From Candidatus Sulfotelmatobacter sp. (lineage in GTDB: Bacteria; Acidobacteriota; Terriglobia; Terriglobales; Acidobacteriaceae), in NCBI GenBank assembly GCA_030044775.1, contig JASICF010000004.1:1-7779 (forward strand): a stretch of DNA of 7,779 nucleotides, given 5' to 3'. Positions 5,390-7,779 of the stretch are shown here, one piece after another. The notes beneath the pieces are model-generated. The model did not search any database. It worked only from the letters and a program-made list of their open reading frames with translations, and was not told where the DNA came from. The position numbers and the translations under genes are program-made. The stretch's first letter is position 1, and every line of letters begins with the position of its first letter.

Positions 5390-6703
5390 ATGAAAAAGAA
5401 TCTTCCGAATCTTGCTGGCAAGAATTTTTTGGCGGCGCTGGGGTTCGCCATCCTATTCGCGATCTGGGCCGCGCCGGGTTTCGCTCAGCAGAATAATCAG
5501 AAGCCGCTGCCGCCTCCTCCGGCGCAGAATGGGCCGCTGAAGTTCAACACCACCAATATCGTCTGGCCGCAGCCGCCGGCGATCGCGCGGGTGAAGTATC
5601 TCGATTATTTTTCCGCCGAAAAAAAACCGGCGGAGAAACAGCAGGAAGTGAAGAAAAAATCGTGGATGGACCGCATGGCGGGAGTCGATCCGACAGCCGC
5701 CACTAAGCAGAACGGCACCAAACCCCGCTTCCAGCTGGGAACTCCGTATGGATTGGCCGTCGATTCCAAAGGCCTCGTGTATGTAGCCGATACAAAAGTC
5801 GGAGCCGTCTTTATTTTCGATCCGGAGAGCAAAGACATCGGGTTCATCAAGCACGGCGTTGATGCGAGATTCGGGAGGATTTTCGGCCTGGCAATCGACG
5901 ACGCCGACCGGCTCTTCGTTGCCGACGGCCAGTACAACCACGTACTGGTTTTCGACAAGAATCACAAGCTGCAGGGCCAGTTCGGCGACGGCATGCTGAA
6001 CGATCCCGCCGGGCTGGCGATCGACGAACAGAACCGCTTCCTTTATGTCGCCAACACCGGATCCGATCAGGTCCTGGTCTTCGACGCCGATAATTTCAAA
6101 CTGCTGCGCAAGATCGGCACAGCCGGCAAAAACCACACCCTGACCGACAATGGCAATTTTTCCGATCCAACCAACGTCGCCGTCGATAAAGATGGAAATC
6201 TCTATGTCACCGACACCATGAATGACCGCATCGAGGAGTTCGACGCCGACGGCGAGTTTATCCGCACGTTCGGCAAAAATGGCGACGGCCCCGGCGAATT
6301 CACCCGGCCGAAGGGCATCGCAGTCGATTGCGACGGCCACGTCTGGGTCGCGGACGCGGGCATGAACCGCATTCAAATCTTCACCCAGGAAGGCTATCTC
6401 CGGCTGATTCTTGGGGAATTCGGCTGGCTTCCCGGCCAGTTCCAGGCTGTGGCCGGAATCACCATCGATAGCAAGAATCGCGTGTTTACCAGCGAGCAGT
6501 ATATGGGCCGCGTTCAGATGTTCCGCTACATCACCAACGCCGAGGCGCAGAAAGAATATGATGCCCGCGCGGCTGAGCTGGCAAAGGCCGGGCAGGACGA
6601 CAAGAAGCTGGATGCAAAAGCTCCTTCGGCTCCCGCACCGGACGCGCAGAAATCAGCCCAGCCGGCTCCCGGCTCGGTGCAAGCCGCAAGCAAGCCACAG
6701 TAA
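5390..6703 (+). CDS. secreted NHL-repeat six-bladed beta-propeller protein
   Basis: The product has 437 residues. The ATG at 5390 lies two bases after the cytochrome stop, with AAAGGAG (5373-5379) inside the cytochrome's last codons as ribosome binding site; a longer upstream frame overlaps cytochrome coding and is not real. A signal peptide (1-32) ends APGFA. Residues 33-60 are Q/P-rich and lead into WPQPPAIARVKYLDYF (59-74), a lead-in seen before propellers of this type. About six NHL repeats follow, near 117-144, 163-190, 204-232, 258-286, 305-331 and 352-378; clear examples are GIAVDCDGHVWVADAGMNRI (309-328) and NVAVDKDGNLYVTDTMNDRI (262-281). The end (about 384-437) is a charged helix then a low-complexity A/P/K tail. 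NHL propellers bind proteins or ligands and usually have no catalytic residues. Being in the cytochrome operon, it may scaffold or contact the cytochrome in the envelope; that role is inferred. Confidence 0.93.
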   Translation: MKKNLPNLAGKNFLAALGFAILFAIWAAPGFAQQNNQKPLPPPPAQNGPLKFNTTNIVWPQPPAIARVKYLDYFSAEKKPAEKQQEVKKKSWMDRMAGVDPTAATKQNGTKPRFQLGTPYGLAVDSKGLVYVADTKVGAVFIFDPESKDIGFIKHGVDARFGRIFGLAIDDADRLFVADGQYNHVLVFDKNHKLQGQFGDGMLNDPAGLAIDEQNRFLYVANTGSDQVLVFDADNFKLLRKIGTAGKNHTLTDNGNFSDPTNVAVDKDGNLYVTDTMNDRIEEFDADGEFIRTFGKNGDGPGEFTRPKGIAVDCDGHVWVADAGMNRIQIFTQEGYLRLILGEFGWLPGQFQAVAGITIDSKNRVFTSEQYMGRVQMFRYITNAEAQKEYDARAAELAKAGQDDKKLDAKAPSAPAPDAQKSAQPAPGSVQAASKPQ

Positions 6704-6854
6704 TCGCTGGTGCAAGCCTTCAGCCGAGCTTGGAACGACAAGCGCACAACGCGGATGCTTCAGCGTAACGTACGGTGTCGAACAGACCGGCCCGGATACT
6801 ATAAACGCTGTATGGCGAGCCGACACTCGGTGGGCATACATTCTCACGCACTCA

Positions 6855-7034
6855 ATGAGCGACCGGGAGCAGTATCTCAGCTTCTCCAATCTCGAAAATG
6901 ACCGGCCCGTTGTGGCCTTCTGTAGCGCCTGCGGCAGGCGGTTCGAGGCGCGGCCGGAACCGGATAAGCGCATCGACGATCTGATTCTTGAGGTCCGCGC
7001 CGACTTCGACTCACATTATTGCAACCCCCACTAA
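6855..7034 (+). CDS. small CxxC protein, possible zinc ribbon (hypothetical)
   Basis: A 59-residue frame starts at the ATG at 6855, the only usual start codon in this frame after the cytochrome/NHL coding ends; the ribosome binding site is poor. It carries FCSACGRRFEARPEP (22-36) with C23 and C26, then DLILEVRADFDSHYC (42-56) with H54 and C56, and H59 at the end. CxxC plus HxC could bind one zinc. Codons have GC-rich third positions and a balanced soluble composition, unlike the surrounding non-coding DNA, which supports real coding. I recall similar short CxxC proteins in Acidobacteriota but cannot name a family or function. It lies 151 bases after the NHL gene, with a weak -10-like TATAAA at 6800-6805, so it may be transcribed separately. 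Confidence 0.6.
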   Translation: MSDREQYLSFSNLENDRPVVAFCSACGRRFEARPEPDKRIDDLILEVRADFDSHYCNPH

Positions 7035-7109
7035 CAGCGTGGCCAGCCCTCAGATTGTGCTGCGGCAGGGATGCGCCGGCTTCACCGCGTGGCGCTTCGG
7101 ACAGCGCCG

Positions 7110-7152
7110 CCGCTCAGCATGACAGCGTGAATAAGCCTGTCATGCTGAGCGG
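7110..7152. repeat. 15-bp perfect inverted repeat (CCGCTCAGCATGACA / TGTCATGCTGAGCGG)
   Basis: The arms at 7110-7124 and 7138-7152 are exact reverse complements separated by 13 bases; one more G-C pair extends the stem. It looks like the ends of two dispersed repeat copies meeting head to head. Transcribed, it would form a strong hairpin, and it could end transcription from the left despite lacking a T-run. Confidence 0.65.
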
Positions 7153-7362
7153 AAGGATGAGGAGCACGCTTTCTTTGTCCCCAAACCATCCCTTCTCGCG
7201 GGCCAGAGCCTTGTTACAGATCATCGTAAGTCTGCCGGTGGCAGGCGCGGCTGTGATGGATGTCACATTGCCGCGGTGGACTTGCGGATTTGGGACAGGT
7301 AGAGATACCTCGGCTGCGAAATGGCTCGCGCTGCGCGGTCGTCCGTCCTTGCTCGCATGACA
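7138..7362. mobile_element. 225-bp MITE-like element with terminal inverted repeats
   Basis: The segment begins TGTCATGCTGAGC (7138-7150) and ends GCTCGCATGACA (7351-7362), whose reverse complement TGTCATGCGAGC matches the first end except for one missing base. It has no credible coding sequence. Its inner text (for example CGGCTGCGAAATGGCTCGC at 7311-7329) resembles dispersed intergenic repeats I recall from Acidobacteriota. No clear target-site duplication is seen, so a non-mobile repeat family (REP-like) remains possible. Confidence 0.45.
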
Positions 7363-7402
7363 CGATGCATGAGTCTCTGCCAAACCGGCTTCGAACTCAC
7401 AC

Positions 7403-7440
7403 AAGACCCCTTCCAAACCCATTAAACATTTGGGTCTTTT
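7403..7440 (+). terminator. weak terminator-like hairpin
   Basis: AAGACCC (7403-7409) pairs with GGGTCTT (7432-7438), ending in a run of four T. The loop is 22 bases, with an alternative inner ACCCA/TGGGT stem (7417-7421, 7431-7435). The long loop and short T-run make this a low-confidence call; it would close transcription from the left before the last gene. Confidence 0.25.
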
Positions 7441-7571
7441 CACCAACCGGGTGTGGGAGAAGGCTCATTAAAGCTTCTTTCCGCGGCCCTGAAAAAATTT
7501 GCAGGACCTACCCGTAATGAGCGAAGTCTCATCATTGCAGTCGTTTACAGCCGGCCCGCTGCGTAATTAAG

Positions 7572-7634
7572 CAATTCCCATAAAAGGTAACGGCCGTGCA
7601 TTTCCCCTATGCGGAATTGAAGTACGGAATTGAA
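7572..7634. repeat. GGAATTG repeats upstream of the last gene
   Basis: CGGAATTGAA occurs twice, at 7612-7621 and 7625-7634, 13 bases apart. An inverted copy of the core, CAATTCC, lies at 7572-7578. The set sits 36-98 bases before the ATG at 7670, where a regulator could bind; no regulator is known to me for this motif. Confidence 0.4.
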
Positions 7635-7669
7635 AATCAAGGCCTTTATTTTGAGGAGGTTTTAAATCT

Positions 7670-7779
7670 ATGAAACGAGCACTGCAAGCAATGCTGTTTG
7701 TCCTGCTGACGGTCGGCTGGATGGCGGCGCAGACTTTCGTACCCACCACCGACGTGTTGGGTGCACACAATAACGGCGG
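7670..7779 (+). CDS. exported protein, N-terminus only; possibly a multiheme cytochrome
   Basis: Thirty-six codons are visible before the window ends. The ATG at 7670 has a very strong ribosome binding site, GAGGAGG at 7653-7659, ten bases upstream. Residues 1-21 form a signal peptide (basic K2, R3; hydrophobic 8-18; ending WMAAQ), followed by TFVPTTDVLGAHNNG (22-36). The phrase VLGAHN right after the signal peptide resembles my recollection of acidobacterial multiheme c-type cytochromes, in which a CXXCHxPH site follows within a few residues. No heme site is inside the window, so the cytochrome call is inference. What is certain is a strongly translated exported protein in the same direction as the cytochrome/NHL operon. 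Confidence 0.7.
   Translation, partial: MKRALQAMLFVLLTVGWMAAQTFVPTTDVLGAHNNG

Larger units (their letters stand above)
7035..7669. other. 635-bp region without a supported gene
   Basis: The frames in this stretch have no recognisable domains and read through repeat DNA. What it holds is a MITE-like element with an inverted half-copy beside it (7110-7362), a weak terminator-like hairpin (7403-7440), small inverted repeats such as ATGAG/CTCAT at 7517-7532, and GGAATTG repeats shortly before the last gene. No clear promoter for the last gene could be picked. Confidence 0.6.

Noticed and set aside
5453..6376. A 307-codon open frame antisense to the NHL gene
   Set aside because: It mirrors the repeat unit of the NHL gene (recurring V-D-I/A patterns) and has no start signal or family features of its own.
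7114..7446. A 110-codon minus-strand frame and nearby plus-strand frames at 7019-7517
   Set aside because: They read through the repeat element and its inverted ends; no ribosome binding site or domain is seen, which is typical of false genes called on dispersed repeats.

Overview
The window looks like a chromosomal segment of an Acidobacteriota bacterium (Koribacter/Terriglobia-like). This is inferred from gene families, not from a marker gene. The supporting signs are a secreted VWFA-type protein, a paired-CXXCH multiheme cytochrome beside an NHL beta-propeller, GC-rich coding sequence, and intergenic repeats ending in TGTCATGC/GCATGACA of a kind I recall from this phylum. No rRNA, tRNA or CRISPR array is visible.

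Layout. At 1-537 (minus strand) is the N-terminal part of an ATP-grasp enzyme that runs off the left edge. It is divergent from glpX (715-1746, class II fructose-1,6-bisphosphatase, gluconeogenesis). The shared 177-bp intergenic region holds a perfect CRP-type palindrome within a triple array of half-sites. A compact type II toxin-antitoxin module follows: a Phd/YefM-family antitoxin (1810-2046) and a VapC-like PIN toxin (2043-2462) that appears to start at a rare CTG codon. Its promoter has a perfect -35 box, a -10 lying in a tandem 13-bp repeat, and almost no leader. A convergent gene for a secreted VWFA-type protein (2541-3482, minus) comes next.

The right half is an electron-transfer locus. 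After a 375-bp intergenic region with a palindrome and two small hairpins comes a 16-heme exported c-type cytochrome (3858-5387) with a possible lipobox. A secreted six-bladed NHL-repeat protein (5390-6703) follows two bases after its stop and uses a ribosome binding site inside the cytochrome gene, so the two are surely co-transcribed. A small CxxC protein (6855-7034) follows, then about 635 bp without a gene that contains a MITE-like repeat. At the right edge another exported protein begins (7670 onward); its first residues resemble the start of acidobacterial multiheme cytochromes, but no heme motif lies inside the window.

How the parts fit. The cytochrome/NHL pair is best read as part of an envelope or extracellular electron-transfer system: the cytochrome as a long heme wire, the propeller as a possible scaffold or partner. 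The toxin-antitoxin module and the repeat element are accessory inserts between housekeeping and respiratory genes. The least explained parts are the structured leader before the cytochrome, the triple half-site array before glpX and the repeats before the last gene.
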